IMG/VR virus record: IMGVR_UViG_3300042154_001170
Coordinates: 1-30,174 of that record
DNA from: a virus
Strand: one strand, 5' to 3'
DNA: 30,174 nucleotides
Notes under the pieces: generated by a model
What the model was told of the DNA's origin: nothing
Database searches by the model: none
The model's input: only the letters and a program-made list of their open reading frames with translations
Part shown: positions 7,565-15,471 of the stretch, in pieces
Numbering within the stretch: the stretch's first letter is position 1
Layout of the letters: every line of letters begins with the position of its first letter
Program-made: the position numbers and the translations under genes

Positions 7565-9372
7565 TGGCAGACAAAGTAGTAAGTTTAGAATTTAACGTCA
7601 AGACTGCCGGAGCGGTAACCGAGATAAACAAGGTTACCAAGGCCACCGAGGGGGCAACGTCTGCTACCATTGATTATGAAAAGCAGCTAAATGATATAAA
7701 GAAAGCAACTGACGGAGGCGGCTTCAAAGATTTATCAAGGGCATTAAAAGAGTATCAGGATATAGCTTTAAAAGCTGGTGAAACGACACCAATAGGAAGG
7801 CAAGCTTTAGCCGAAGCCGGGGAGCTTAAAGATAGGTTACTTGATTTAAAAGGTGCTATTAAAACAACAGGCCAGGACGGTTTAGCCTTGCAGGGTTCTT
7901 TACAATTGGGTGGCGGTATAGTAGCTGGATTCGGTGCGGTTCAAGGTGTTATGGCTTTAGTTGGTTCTGAGTCCGAAGACTTACAAAAAACTTTGGTTAA
8001 GCTTCAAGCGGTACAAGCTACTTTGGCAAGTGTTGAAGAGATACGTTCTGTTTTAGAAAAAGAATCGGCATTAAGAATAACGGCGGTAACGATAGCAGAA
8101 AAGGGAAGGGCAGCAGCTACGGCACTTGCAACAATTGTTACTAATGCCGGTATAATGAGCTTAAGAGCTTTTAAAATAGCTTTAGCGGCTACCGGTATCG
8201 GTGCAATAGTAGTTGTTTTAATTGCAGCAGCTGAGGCTATGGGGTTGTTTGGAGACTCAGCAGATGACACAGCAAAGAAGGTCGAAGATTTAAATAAAAA
8301 ATTAGAAAAACAATCTGACTTAACTAAGAAATTAAATGAAGATATAGATAATAATACCAAGGTTCAAAAGTTAAAAGCTCAAATAGCTGGCAAAACTGAG
8401 GCTGATATTATACAGATTGAAAAGGAAGCACAAGCCGAAAAAACTAAAAACCTTTATAATTATTATTTACAAACGCAAAAGGCAAATGATAGTATAAAGG
8501 CAAATCAAAAAGCAAGTGCAGAAGATAGGTTAACGTTTTTAAAAAATGAACAAGACGCTTATAATACATGGCAAAATTCAGTTAATGAAACTTTAATAAT
8601 TAATCTAGAAAAAGAAAAAGAGTTAGCCGATAAAGCTAGAGAAAGAGAAAAAGCTGCAGAGGAAAAAAGGAAAGCCGATTTAAAAAAGGCAGCTGATGAT
8701 AGGAGGGCAAAAGAAAAGGAATGGCAAGCAGAACTACAAGCAGATAAAGATAAATTAGCAGAGGATGTTAAGAAAAAAGAAGCTGAGGATTTTGCTATTC
8801 AACAATTAACATTATCATTAAGATATGAAGAAAGGGCAAAACAAGATCAGATTCGAAGAGACAAAGAAAAAGCTTACGATCAAGAGGTTCAAGATACTAA
8901 AATAATGTTAGCATGGCAAGGAGCTAACTTGATAAATCAGTTAATGGAGTTAACTGCTAACAAATCAAAAGCGAATGCGGAGAGAGCGTTTAAAATTAAT
9001 AAAGCATATCAATTAGCGGTTGCAATTAATGACGGGTATAAGGCGGTTTTATCAACTTATGCAGAAACAAAAGGCGGCCCTATATTAAAGGGTATAGCAG
9101 CTGGTTTAGCCGGTGCTTTTGCTGGTGTTCAAATAGCTAAAATATCACAATCAAAATTTGATAGTACAAAATTTGATAAAACTTCAAGTAATGTTCCAGG
9201 TGGTGATCTTACTGCTGCTGCACCAACACAAACACAAGCTCCACAAACTCCAGGTAGGGTAAGCAATTTAACAGGAAGCCAAACAACAACAGTAAAAGCC
9301 ATAGTAGTAGAAAGCGACATCACAACAACACAAAAAAGAATTAATTCAATTCAAGAAATAGCGAAAATATGA
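7564..9372 (+). CDS. Tail tape measure protein
   Basis: This 602-aa protein has the layout of a tape measure protein. It has a Lys/Thr/Ala-rich N-terminus, hydrophobic segments near residues 115-135 and 203-226 (the latter GIGAIVVVLIAAAEAMGL), a long Lys/Glu/Ala coiled coil from about 235 to 430, a small hydrophobic stretch around 510-530, and a Gln/Thr/Pro-rich tail. It sets tail length and is coated by the chaperones before the tube polymerises. At roughly 1.5 angstrom per residue, a rule of thumb for the family, it predicts a tail near 90 nm. It lies about 5.7 kb downstream of the chaperone gene, not next to it. The ATG overlaps the previous stop. Confidence 0.85.
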   Translation: MADKVVSLEFNVKTAGAVTEINKVTKATEGATSATIDYEKQLNDIKKATDGGGFKDLSRALKEYQDIALKAGETTPIGRQALAEAGELKDRLLDLKGAIKTTGQDGLALQGSLQLGGGIVAGFGAVQGVMALVGSESEDLQKTLVKLQAVQATLASVEEIRSVLEKESALRITAVTIAEKGRAAATALATIVTNAGIMSLRAFKIALAATGIGAIVVVLIAAAEAMGLFGDSADDTAKKVEDLNKKLEKQSDLTKKLNEDIDNNTKVQKLKAQIAGKTEADIIQIEKEAQAEKTKNLYNYYLQTQKANDSIKANQKASAEDRLTFLKNEQDAYNTWQNSVNETLIINLEKEKELADKAREREKAAEEKRKADLKKAADDRRAKEKEWQAELQADKDKLAEDVKKKEAEDFAIQQLTLSLRYEERAKQDQIRRDKEKAYDQEVQDTKIMLAWQGANLINQLMELTANKSKANAERAFKINKAYQLAVAINDGYKAVLSTYAETKGGPILKGIAAGLAGAFAGVQIAKISQSKFDSTKFDKTSSNVPGGDLTAAAPTQTQAPQTPGRVSNLTGSQTTTVKAIVVESDITTTQKRINSIQEIAKI

Positions 9373-9947
9373 AACTACCAATATACAATTTAGAAATTAA
9401 CGAAGACGACCAAGACACAGGGGTGAACTTTGTGGCACTTGTGGACACTCCGGCAATAGAACGCAACTGGGTTGCGTTTAACAAGCAGCAAAAGTTCATA
9501 GCAAACGAGGATAAACAGATTGTTTCTGGTCCGCTCATGGTTGCAGATTTACCTATTTACCGACAAGATGCCATTTTAGGAGAATATTACGCGGTGTTCA
9601 CTGCCGATACAATAGAAAAGATAGTAAATAAATTCTTTAAAACCGGCATGATTCATAATGTAAACCTTATGCACGATGCTTCACAAGTTGTTAATGGTGC
9701 TTACATGATCGAAAGCTACATAATCAACAGAGAAAAGGGCATTAACCCACCAAAAGGATTTGAAGGAATTTCAGACGGGAGCTGGTTCGGTTCGTTCAAA
9801 GTAGAGAATCAAGACATTTGGAAGCGAATTAAAGAGGGTGAGTTTAAAGGATTCAGTATTGAGGGCGCATTTGATCATTTGTTTTATGTTGACAAGGAGC
9901 AAAAAGCTATAAATGAAATAATCGATATTATTAAGGCAATAGAGTAA
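9369..9947 (+). CDS. XkdF-like prohead protease
   Basis: This 192-aa protein matches the XkdF-like phage serine protease family, which cleaves scaffold and capsid precursors during head maturation. Supporting segments are VSGPLMVADLPIYR (52-65), GEYYAVFTADTIEKIV (71-86), and GFSIEG (162-167). By analogy with other prohead proteases, H102 (in NLMHD) and S163 (in GFSIEG) are the likely catalytic residues; that assignment is an inference. The gene starts with an ATGA overlap from the tape measure gene and is followed by the scaffold-like and capsid genes, the usual order for a head maturation set. Confidence 0.8.
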   Translation: MKLPIYNLEINEDDQDTGVNFVALVDTPAIERNWVAFNKQQKFIANEDKQIVSGPLMVADLPIYRQDAILGEYYAVFTADTIEKIVNKFFKTGMIHNVNLMHDASQVVNGAYMIESYIINREKGINPPKGFEGISDGSWFGSFKVENQDIWKRIKEGEFKGFSIEGAFDHLFYVDKEQKAINEIIDIIKAIE

Positions 9948-9950
9948 AAT

Positions 9951-9987
9951 GGTACATTATTAACAGTAAATATATTTTTAATTAAAA
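9951..9987 (+). promoter_or_regulatory. Possible promoter before the scaffold gene
   Basis: The 52-base gap contains GGTACA (9951-9956) and, 14 bases later, TATATTTTTAATTAAAA (9971-9987). The same pair with 13-base spacing occurs at 12384-12419, upstream of another gene set. TATATTTT is one base away from the Bacteroidota -7 box TAnnTTTG. The -33 box is poor, so this is tentative. Confidence 0.3.
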
Positions 9988-9999
9988 ACGCGAGATAAT

Positions 10000-10596
10000 A
10001 TGAACTTAAACGAAGCAATAGAGAAATTAAGCGGACTTGTAAGCAAGTTCAACGCTGAGCCAACAACGGAGACAAAAGAAACGTTTGTTGATGCCAAATT
10101 AATGGATGGCACTATAGTGAGATATGAAAAATTAGAAGTTGGTGAGACACTATTGGTTATTGATGAAGCCGGTAATGAATTACCCGCTCCAGATGGTGAA
10201 CACGAGCTTGAAGACGGAACAAAAATAACTGTTGAAAGTGGTATTATAACCGAAGTAGCAACCAAAGAAGAGGAAGCTCCGGAAGCTGAAGAGATGCCAA
10301 TTGAACAACCAATGGCAGCAGTGGAAACAGTAAGCAAAGAAGATTTTGAAACATTGAAAAATGAAGTTGCTGATCTTAAAAGTAAGTTTGAAGAGTTCAG
10401 CACAACAAACGAAACTTTATCTGCTGATAACATAGCAATGAAGGAAATTGTAAAAGAAACTTTTTCTATTGTTGAAAAACTTGCAAAAGTACCTTCAGAC
10501 AATCCGGTAACAGTTAGATCAAACAACCCTTTCAAAAAATCAGTAACAAGAGAACAAGAATTAGAAAATTTAATAAACAAATTTAAAAACAAATAA
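10000..10596 (+). CDS. Putative prohead scaffold protein
   Basis: This 198-aa acidic protein lies between the protease and major capsid genes, the normal place for a scaffold. The N-terminal half includes a small beta-rich module (DAKLMDGTIVRYEKL ... DGTKITVESGIITEV). A Glu/Pro/Ala linker at about 88-105 and a coiled coil at about 110-160 follow, ending in a basic helix (ELENLINKFKNK). Acidic coiled-coil proteins with a basic end are typical of scaffolds that bind capsid protein and are then cut by the protease. The identification rests on composition and position. Confidence 0.65.
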   Translation: MNLNEAIEKLSGLVSKFNAEPTTETKETFVDAKLMDGTIVRYEKLEVGETLLVIDEAGNELPAPDGEHELEDGTKITVESGIITEVATKEEEAPEAEEMPIEQPMAAVETVSKEDFETLKNEVADLKSKFEEFSTTNETLSADNIAMKEIVKETFSIVEKLAKVPSDNPVTVRSNNPFKKSVTREQELENLINKFKNK

Positions 10597-10600
10597 TATT

Positions 10601-11752
10601 ATGGCTTTTTCAGTAGGTACCTTAGCTAATTATACGGACGAACAAAGATTCCCATTAATTAGAAAAGCGGTTTTAAGTGCTAAAACTGCATCTTTATTAA
10701 CATTACAAGCTGGCGTTAAGTCTTCAGCTGCTATTAACATTTTAGAATCAGACGCAGTTTTTCAAGCTGATGGTTGTGGATTCAATGCTTCAGGTACAAC
10801 TGCATTAACTCAAAGAGTTATTACAGCCGGTGCTATCAAAGTTCAAGAGGCTTTATGTCCTAAAACTTTAGAGGCTAAGTATATACAAACTCAATTGGCT
10901 CCAGGTTCAATGTATGATTCAATCCCATTTGAACAAATCTACGCAGAAGAAAAAGCAGCTCAAATTGCAAAAGCTTTAGAGGTTTCTTTATGGCAAGGTG
11001 ATTTGGCTAGTGGAACTGCTAACCTTAACAAGTTTGACGGACTTTTGAAAGTTATCGATGGTTCTTATTCAGCTGCTAACGTTAACGCTCAAAAAATCGT
11101 TGGTACTGTAGCTACAACTTCAGGTTCTGCAACTGTTACCGGTACTTCAACCTTATTTACTTCACAAGTTACTGCTGGTGATAAATTGGTTATCGGTGCT
11201 AACACTTACACTGTATCTGTTGTAACTTCAAATACTGCAATCACTTTAACAGCTAACGCTGCGGCATCTGTTTCTTTAGTAGTTGCAAAAGTTGTTAAGG
11301 CTGCATCTGATTTCTTCGCTGCTCCGATTGCTGCAATAACTGTTTCAAATGTTGAGGCTATCATTGATGCTGTTTACAAATCCATTCCGGTTGACGTTTT
11401 AGACAAAGAAGATCTATTTATTGCTTGTGGAACTGATACTTTCAGATTGTTTACTGTAGCTTTAAAAACTGCAAATCTCTATCACTACGGTGTTGATGCT
11501 GTTAACTTTGAATTATTCATCCCAGGAACTAACATTAAATTAGTAGCTCTTAACGGACTTAATGGAACTTCAAGACTTATTGCCGGCCGTAAATCTAACA
11601 TGTTTATGGGTGTTGACTTAATGAACGAAGAGGAAAAATTTGAAATATTCTTTGCAAAAGAAGCTGATGAAGTAAGATTCATGTGTGCTTTCAAAGCTGG
11701 TGTTCAAGTTGCCTTTCCTTCACAAATTGCAAATTTCGAATTAACTGCTTAA
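10601..11752 (+). CDS. Major capsid protein with inserted beta domain
   Basis: This 383-aa protein follows protease and scaffold genes and has the features of an HK97-fold capsid protein: an N-terminal arm and helix, a region FEQIYAEEKAAQIAKALE (110-127), WQGD (131-134), FDGLLKVID (145-153), and a C-terminal beta part ending in VQVAFPSQIANFEL. Between about 166 and 230 lies a Thr/Ser/Val-rich segment (GSATVTG, then TAGDKLVIGANTYTV) that reads like a separate small beta domain inserted in the fold. It probably projects from the capsid surface. Codon choice is even and regular, as expected of a highly expressed gene. An intrinsic terminator follows directly. Confidence 0.85.
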   Translation: MAFSVGTLANYTDEQRFPLIRKAVLSAKTASLLTLQAGVKSSAAINILESDAVFQADGCGFNASGTTALTQRVITAGAIKVQEALCPKTLEAKYIQTQLAPGSMYDSIPFEQIYAEEKAAQIAKALEVSLWQGDLASGTANLNKFDGLLKVIDGSYSAANVNAQKIVGTVATTSGSATVTGTSTLFTSQVTAGDKLVIGANTYTVSVVTSNTAITLTANAAASVSLVVAKVVKAASDFFAAPIAAITVSNVEAIIDAVYKSIPVDVLDKEDLFIACGTDTFRLFTVALKTANLYHYGVDAVNFELFIPGTNIKLVALNGLNGTSRLIAGRKSNMFMGVDLMNEEEKFEIFFAKEADEVRFMCAFKAGVQVAFPSQIANFELTA

Positions 11753-11761
11753 TACTAACTT

Positions 11762-11790
11762 AAGAGAGGGTGTAAAATACCCTCTTTTTT
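11762..11790 (+). terminator. Intrinsic terminator after the capsid gene
   Basis: AGAGGGT (11765-11771) pairs with ACCCTCT (11779-11785) around a 7-nt loop. Three further outer pairs include one G-U, and the T-run follows or forms the distal strand (11785-11790). It lies 10 bases after the capsid stop codon and 15 before the next ATG, so it probably limits read-through into the next gene. Confidence 0.8.
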
Positions 11791-11804
11791 AAAACTTATA
11801 TTTT

Positions 11805-12326
11805 ATGGCTTGTGCATTAACAGCAGGAAGGGCTTTAGATTGCAGAGATTCAGTAGGAGGTATTAAAAGACTTTTAATCACTGAACTAGCAAACAAAGCT
11901 ACATTAACAACAACAACGGGAGCAATCTCCGCATTTACTTTAGCTATAGGAAAACAGTTTTGGTCTTATGAGCAAGTTAGAGAAACTTCCAACTTTTCAG
12001 AGGCAATATTGGCATCTGTTGAGAATGGTAGTTTAGCTTATGAAACTACTTTAACAGCTATATTTAACAAGGGAGAAACTGCAACAAGAAATCAAATCAG
12101 ATTGTTAGCTCAAAATAGATTAATGGTTATTGCAGAGGATAGAAATGGTAAATATTGGTTGTTAGGTGAGGCAAACGGAGCTGAACTTACAGCTGGTAGT
12201 TATGCTTCCGGTACTGCAATGGGTGATCGTAACGGTTACGAACTTACTCTAGTAGCAAAAGAAGCCGAGCCTATTAAAGAGGTTGCAAGCGGATTGATTT
12301 CTGCTTTATTAGCTCCAGCAGTTTAA
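11805..12326 (+). CDS. Putative major tail tube protein
   Basis: This 173-aa protein begins MACALTAGRALDCRDSVGG and contains a regular alternation of strands. A central block reads SFSEAILAS-like as FSEAILASVENGSLAYETTL, and the end reads GDRNGYELTLVAKE. In Bacteroidota phages, proteins of this kind and size follow the capsid gene and look like tube or decoration subunits. The 'YELTL.AKE' ending and even codon use suggest an abundant structural protein. It sits between two terminators, so it may be made from capsid-operon read-through or from its own start; TATATTTT lies just before the ATG. A capsid decoration protein is the alternative. Confidence 0.55.
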   Translation: MACALTAGRALDCRDSVGGIKRLLITELANKATLTTTTGAISAFTLAIGKQFWSYEQVRETSNFSEAILASVENGSLAYETTLTAIFNKGETATRNQIRLLAQNRLMVIAEDRNGKYWLLGEANGAELTAGSYASGTAMGDRNGYELTLVAKEAEPIKEVASGLISALLAPAV

Positions 12327-12346
12327 TAATTAATAATAATATTTTG

Positions 12347-12383
12347 AATCCATAACATCTAATCGGTGTTATGGATTTTTTTT
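12347..12383 (+). terminator. Intrinsic terminator after the tube gene
   Basis: An 11-bp perfect stem, AATCCATAACA (12347-12357) with TGTTATGGATT (12367-12377), closes a 9-nt loop and runs into eight T (12376-12383). It lies 20 bases after the stop codon. It is a clear Rho-independent terminator ending the capsid/tube transcript. Confidence 0.9.
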
Positions 12384-12410
12384 GGTACAAAATGAATAAT
12401 TTTATATTTA
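12381..12410 (+). promoter_or_regulatory. Possible promoter for the portal gene set
   Basis: TTTG (12381-12384), overlapping the terminator T-run, is followed after 18 bases by TATATTTA (12403-12410). This matches the Bacteroidota -33/-7 pattern except for the last base. The terminator directly upstream makes a new promoter here likely. Transcription would start about 10 bases before the ATG at 12426. Confidence 0.5.
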
Positions 12411-12425
12411 TAAATAAAAACTATT

Positions 12426-12575
12426 ATGAAAATCAAAGCAGAATATTTAGCAAAAGAGGTTTATTCAAAGCTATTGGATAAAATGATTTTTGTTTCTTAT
12501 GAGAATTTGGACTTACTTAAGAATTTGGATCTTAATTTTATTTTTGAAGAAGAGCCACAACCAAAGAAAAAATGA
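12426..12575 (+). CDS. Small hypothetical protein, paralog 1
   Basis: This 49-aa protein begins MKIKAEYLAKEVYSK and ends EEEPQPKKK. It is similar along its length to the next small protein: both begin MKIKAE, then a hydrophobic pair, an acidic or basic K/D position, a FVS/LIS strand, and an FIF/FLF-E segment. The function is unknown. The stop overlaps the next ATG (ATGA at 12572). The gene is first after the terminator and candidate promoter and lies in the portal set. The duplication itself supports it as a real gene. Confidence 0.65.
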   Translation: MKIKAEYLAKEVYSKLLDKMIFVSYENLDLLKNLDLNFIFEEEPQPKKK

Positions 12576-12751
12576 AAATAAAAGCAGAATTTATCGGTAA
12601 AGATATGTTTAGCCAGGAGCTTAACAGAATCATTTTAATAAGTGAGGAAAATATATCATTATTTAAAGAGTATGGATATAATTTCTTATTTGAAGTTGAA
12701 ATTAAAACTAAAAAAGTTAAACGTGATAAAGTTAATAAAGAATCAAAGTAA
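12572..12751 (+). CDS. Small hypothetical protein, paralog 2
   Basis: This 59-aa protein begins MKIKAEFIGKDMFSQ and contains NRIILISEENISLFKEYGYNFLFE, which lines up with the corresponding part of the preceding 49-aa protein without gaps. It has an extra basic tail (KTKKVKRDKVNKESK). It probably arose by tandem duplication. Its last 29 bases overlap the next gene if that starts at the GTG at 12723. The function is unknown. Confidence 0.65.
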   Translation: MKIKAEFIGKDMFSQELNRIILISEENISLFKEYGYNFLFEVEIKTKKVKRDKVNKESK

Positions 12752-13118
12752 CATTATTGTGTTGACGTTAACAGAAAAATGTACCTTAAGCAATCCTTTG
12801 TTTTTGTTTAGGTTCATTAACGATGAATCAAAGGTAAGTTATACATTTATTGCTCAAGACACTTCATTGCATCCTGATAGATATAATAGATTCACAATTA
12901 CAGAGAAACTAAATCCAACTTTGACACAATCAGAGGTTTATTTGCCTTTAAACGGATTTTATCACTATGAAATTTATGAGCAAAGTTCACCAACAAATTT
13001 AAATTATACTTTAGCAACAGGGATAGTAGAGGAGGGCAAAGTGAAAGTAATAGGAACGGCAAGCAGCACAACGGCTTACGATAACCAAACTAAGATAAAT
13101 ATAATATATAATGGCTAG
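12723..13118 (+). CDS. Small structural protein upstream of the portal (hypothetical)
   Basis: This 131-aa protein is beta-rich and begins MIKLIKNQSN if started at the GTG (12723). The frame is open further upstream to an ATG at 12642, but that extension lies wholly within the 59-aa gene and reads as a lysine/leucine-rich shadow, so the GTG start is preferred. The core includes VLTLTEKCTLSNPLFLFRF and later FYHYEIYEQSSP, ending in a small strand (TKINIIYNG). I know similar proteins near portal genes of Bacteroidota phages, with no assigned role. The end overlaps the portal start by 8 bases. Confidence 0.6.
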   Translation: MIKLIKNQSNIIVLTLTEKCTLSNPLFLFRFINDESKVSYTFIAQDTSLHPDRYNRFTITEKLNPTLTQSEVYLPLNGFYHYEIYEQSSPTNLNYTLATGIVEEGKVKVIGTASSTTAYDNQTKINIIYNG

Positions 13119-14895
13119 TAATATACTTTACGTTAAATTAAATGCCTTTGAGATTCCGGAATTTAAGGAAAACAAGGGTAAAGAGTGGGTAAGCTACGGA
13201 GCGGATAATAACTTTCCGAACTTATTACTAGATATGTACGACAACGCGCCTAAACATAGGGCAATAGTTGACGGTAAAGCTGATTTAATTGCTGGTAAAG
13301 GATGGAATGTTAATAATAAGGCTTTAAGTGTTTTAAACGCTGCCAAATTGATTGAATTTACACAGTCAATAAATCCAAGCGAATCATTATATGAGTTAAC
13401 TAAAAAAATTAGCTTAGATCTTGAGTTATTCGGGGGCTTTTATATTCAAGCCATTTGGAATAATCTTAGAACTGATTTTGATTTATACCATGTTGACTTT
13501 TCCAAAATAAGAACTAACAAAACACAAGATAAATTCTTTTTTTCCAACGATTGGAAAGCTTACAATCAGTCTGCTGATAAAACAGGATTTAAAGAAATTG
13601 AAAAGTTTGATCCTGAGAAAAAGACTTCCGGTATCTTTTACTACAAAGCATACCGCCCGAACCAAGGAGTGTATCCATTACCTGGGTACGTTGCAGCTTT
13701 GAAATATATTGAGATTGAAAAAGAAATTGCAAACTTTCACTTAAACAATATAAAAAATTCCTTCGTGGGCGGGACTCTGCTGGCCTTTAACAATGGCCAA
13801 CCAACTTTGGAAGAGCAAAAAGAGATTGAAAAACAGATTAAAAACAAGCATACAGGAACTGATAACGCTGGAGGTATTGTATTAGTATTTAGTGAGGGCA
13901 AAGATAAAGAGCCAAGTGTTATTCCATTAAGATCAAATGATTTTGACAAAGCATTTGAGATACTTAACAAGACAGTTACCCAAGAGATATTCACCGGGCA
14001 TAGAATAACAAGCGGTCAATTGTTTGGAATAGATGGAGAAAGCGCGTTTGCTAGGAATGTAATAAGAGATGCTTCGGAGTTCTTTCAAAATACCTATGTA
14101 ACGCCAAAACAACAGACTATTGAAAGTGTTGTTAATGACTTTGCTAACTTATTAAATATTGATGGAAAGTTAAATATTATTCCTTTGGAGATTATAGGAG
14201 TTGATTATTCAGAGGCATTTATTCAGTCAGTAATTCCAATAGAAATCTTAAGAAAAAAAGTAGCTGAAAGATTGGGAATAGATTTAAATGAAGGGCAAAA
14301 ATTTAGCAAAGAACTAACAGAAGAGGAAGTAAATACTATATTTGAAAAGTATGGCGAATCTATGGAAGGTTATGAAATAATTCATACAGAGGCTATCCCT
14401 ACAAACTTTGCAACTATTACAATTACTACATTAGATAAATCAATTATAGACCTTTTAAGCGAAGATAATTTAATCAGTAATAAGAACATAGCTGAAGCCT
14501 TAAAAGTTGATATAAAGACTATTAATGAAGCTATAATAAAGCTTATTGATAATGGTATGATTGTTACTGTTGATAACGAAAGGAATTTGACTAAAAAAGG
14601 CGAAAGCATTAAGAAATTGGATTCACCGGTTGAGGAAATATTGGTTAGATATGTTTACGACAAAAAGCCAGGTATTGAAGGTGAAAAAATAATACCTACA
14701 ACTAGAGATTTTTGCAGAAAGAGGTTGGAAAATCCAAAACAATACACAAGACAAGAGATTGAAGCATTAACAAACGATCTAGGGACTGATGTTTGGTTAA
14801 CAAGGGGCGGTTGGTATCATAACCCAAAAACAGGATTAACAAGCACATCATGTAGGCATATATGGCAACAAGTTTTATTAAGACCAAAGAAATAG
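13111..14895 (+). CDS. Portal protein fused to a winged-helix-like segment and Cys/His C-terminus
   Basis: This 594-aa protein is longer than many phage portals. Residues 1 to about 390 look like the portal core that forms the dodecameric DNA entry ring: WVSYGADNNFPNLL (26-39), KHRAIVDGKADLI (48-60), a stem region around TVTQEIFTGHRITSGQLFG (288-306), and ARNVIRDASEFF (314-325). Residues about 440-497 form a compact helical unit with the sequence order of a winged helix (LISNKNIAEALKVDIKTI, then LIDNGMIVTV, then LTKKG). The C-terminal 85 residues carry conserved-looking Cys and His positions (C535, H570, C581, H583) and YTRQEIEAL. I infer both extra parts from pattern only. The next gene follows after 3 bases. 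Confidence 0.8.
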   Translation: MASNILYVKLNAFEIPEFKENKGKEWVSYGADNNFPNLLLDMYDNAPKHRAIVDGKADLIAGKGWNVNNKALSVLNAAKLIEFTQSINPSESLYELTKKISLDLELFGGFYIQAIWNNLRTDFDLYHVDFSKIRTNKTQDKFFFSNDWKAYNQSADKTGFKEIEKFDPEKKTSGIFYYKAYRPNQGVYPLPGYVAALKYIEIEKEIANFHLNNIKNSFVGGTLLAFNNGQPTLEEQKEIEKQIKNKHTGTDNAGGIVLVFSEGKDKEPSVIPLRSNDFDKAFEILNKTVTQEIFTGHRITSGQLFGIDGESAFARNVIRDASEFFQNTYVTPKQQTIESVVNDFANLLNIDGKLNIIPLEIIGVDYSEAFIQSVIPIEILRKKVAERLGIDLNEGQKFSKELTEEEVNTIFEKYGESMEGYEIIHTEAIPTNFATITITTLDKSIIDLLSEDNLISNKNIAEALKVDIKTINEAIIKLIDNGMIVTVDNERNLTKKGESIKKLDSPVEEILVRYVYDKKPGIEGEKIIPTTRDFCRKRLENPKQYTRQEIEALTNDLGTDVWLTRGGWYHNPKTGLTSTSCRHIWQQVLLRPKK

Positions 14896-14898
14896 ATT

Positions 14899-15471
14899 AT
14901 GGCAGTTATATTTATCAGCGAGCAAGCCTTAAAGGATAACTCGATAATTAACGAGAATGTGGATATGAAGGTACTTTTACCGGTTATCAAGTTATCACAG
15001 GAAAAGTACATGCTTCCAATATTAGGCACCGGACTTTATAACGAAGTTAAAACACAAGTAAGCGCTGCCACTGTTTCTGTACTTAATAAAACTTTGCTTG
15101 ATGACTACATCCAACCGGCTTTGATTTGGTGGATAATGGCAGAAGCTCCGATGCCTTTGACATATAAGTTCATGAATAAGTCTGTAGCTACAAGATCAAG
15201 TGAGAATGCAAGCGCAGCTAGTTTAAACGACTTGTTAAAGTTAGAGGAACGATTCAAAGATAATGCGCAGTGGTATTCACAACGAATCACAAACTATTTA
15301 TTAGAAAATTCAACATTATATCCTTTATATTTAAATCCTGGAAATGGGATTGACACTATTGTTCCTAAAAAAACAATGTATTCAACAGGAATGTATTTAG
15401 GTACTATAAGTAAAAATTTACCTTTCAAAGATCGATTTCAGGGTAATTATGATTCAAACTGCTTAGACTAA
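14899..15471 (+). CDS. Putative head-tail connector protein (DUF6712-like)
   Basis: This 190-aa protein is mostly helical: ENVDMKVLLPVIKLSQEKYMLPILGTGLYNEVK, then YIQPALIWWIMAEAPMPLTYKF, then a long helix with LNDLLKLEERF. This pattern and the place right after the portal match the adaptor proteins that seal the portal (HK97 gp6-like in role), including a family common in Bacteroidota phages. The C-terminal tail is Asn/Ser-rich. The stop overlaps an ATG (TAATG at 15469) that begins a 41-aa frame. Confidence 0.6.
   Translation: MAVIFISEQALKDNSIINENVDMKVLLPVIKLSQEKYMLPILGTGLYNEVKTQVSAATVSVLNKTLLDDYIQPALIWWIMAEAPMPLTYKFMNKSVATRSSENASAASLNDLLKLEERFKDNAQWYSQRITNYLLENSTLYPLYLNPGNGIDTIVPKKTMYSTGMYLGTISKNLPFKDRFQGNYDSNCLD

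Noticed and set aside
9978-10592. A 204-residue open frame on the - strand opposite the scaffold-like gene
   Set aside because: It is Ser/Phe/Ile-rich, has no domain pattern, and is the mirror of an acidic coiled-coil gene that fits its neighbours well. It is a shadow of the codon use on the + strand.
12642-12722. Upstream ATG extension of the small structural gene before the portal
   Set aside because: The extra residues are read out of frame within the 59-aa paralog gene and are a Lys/Leu-rich run. The GTG at 12723 gives a more natural start.
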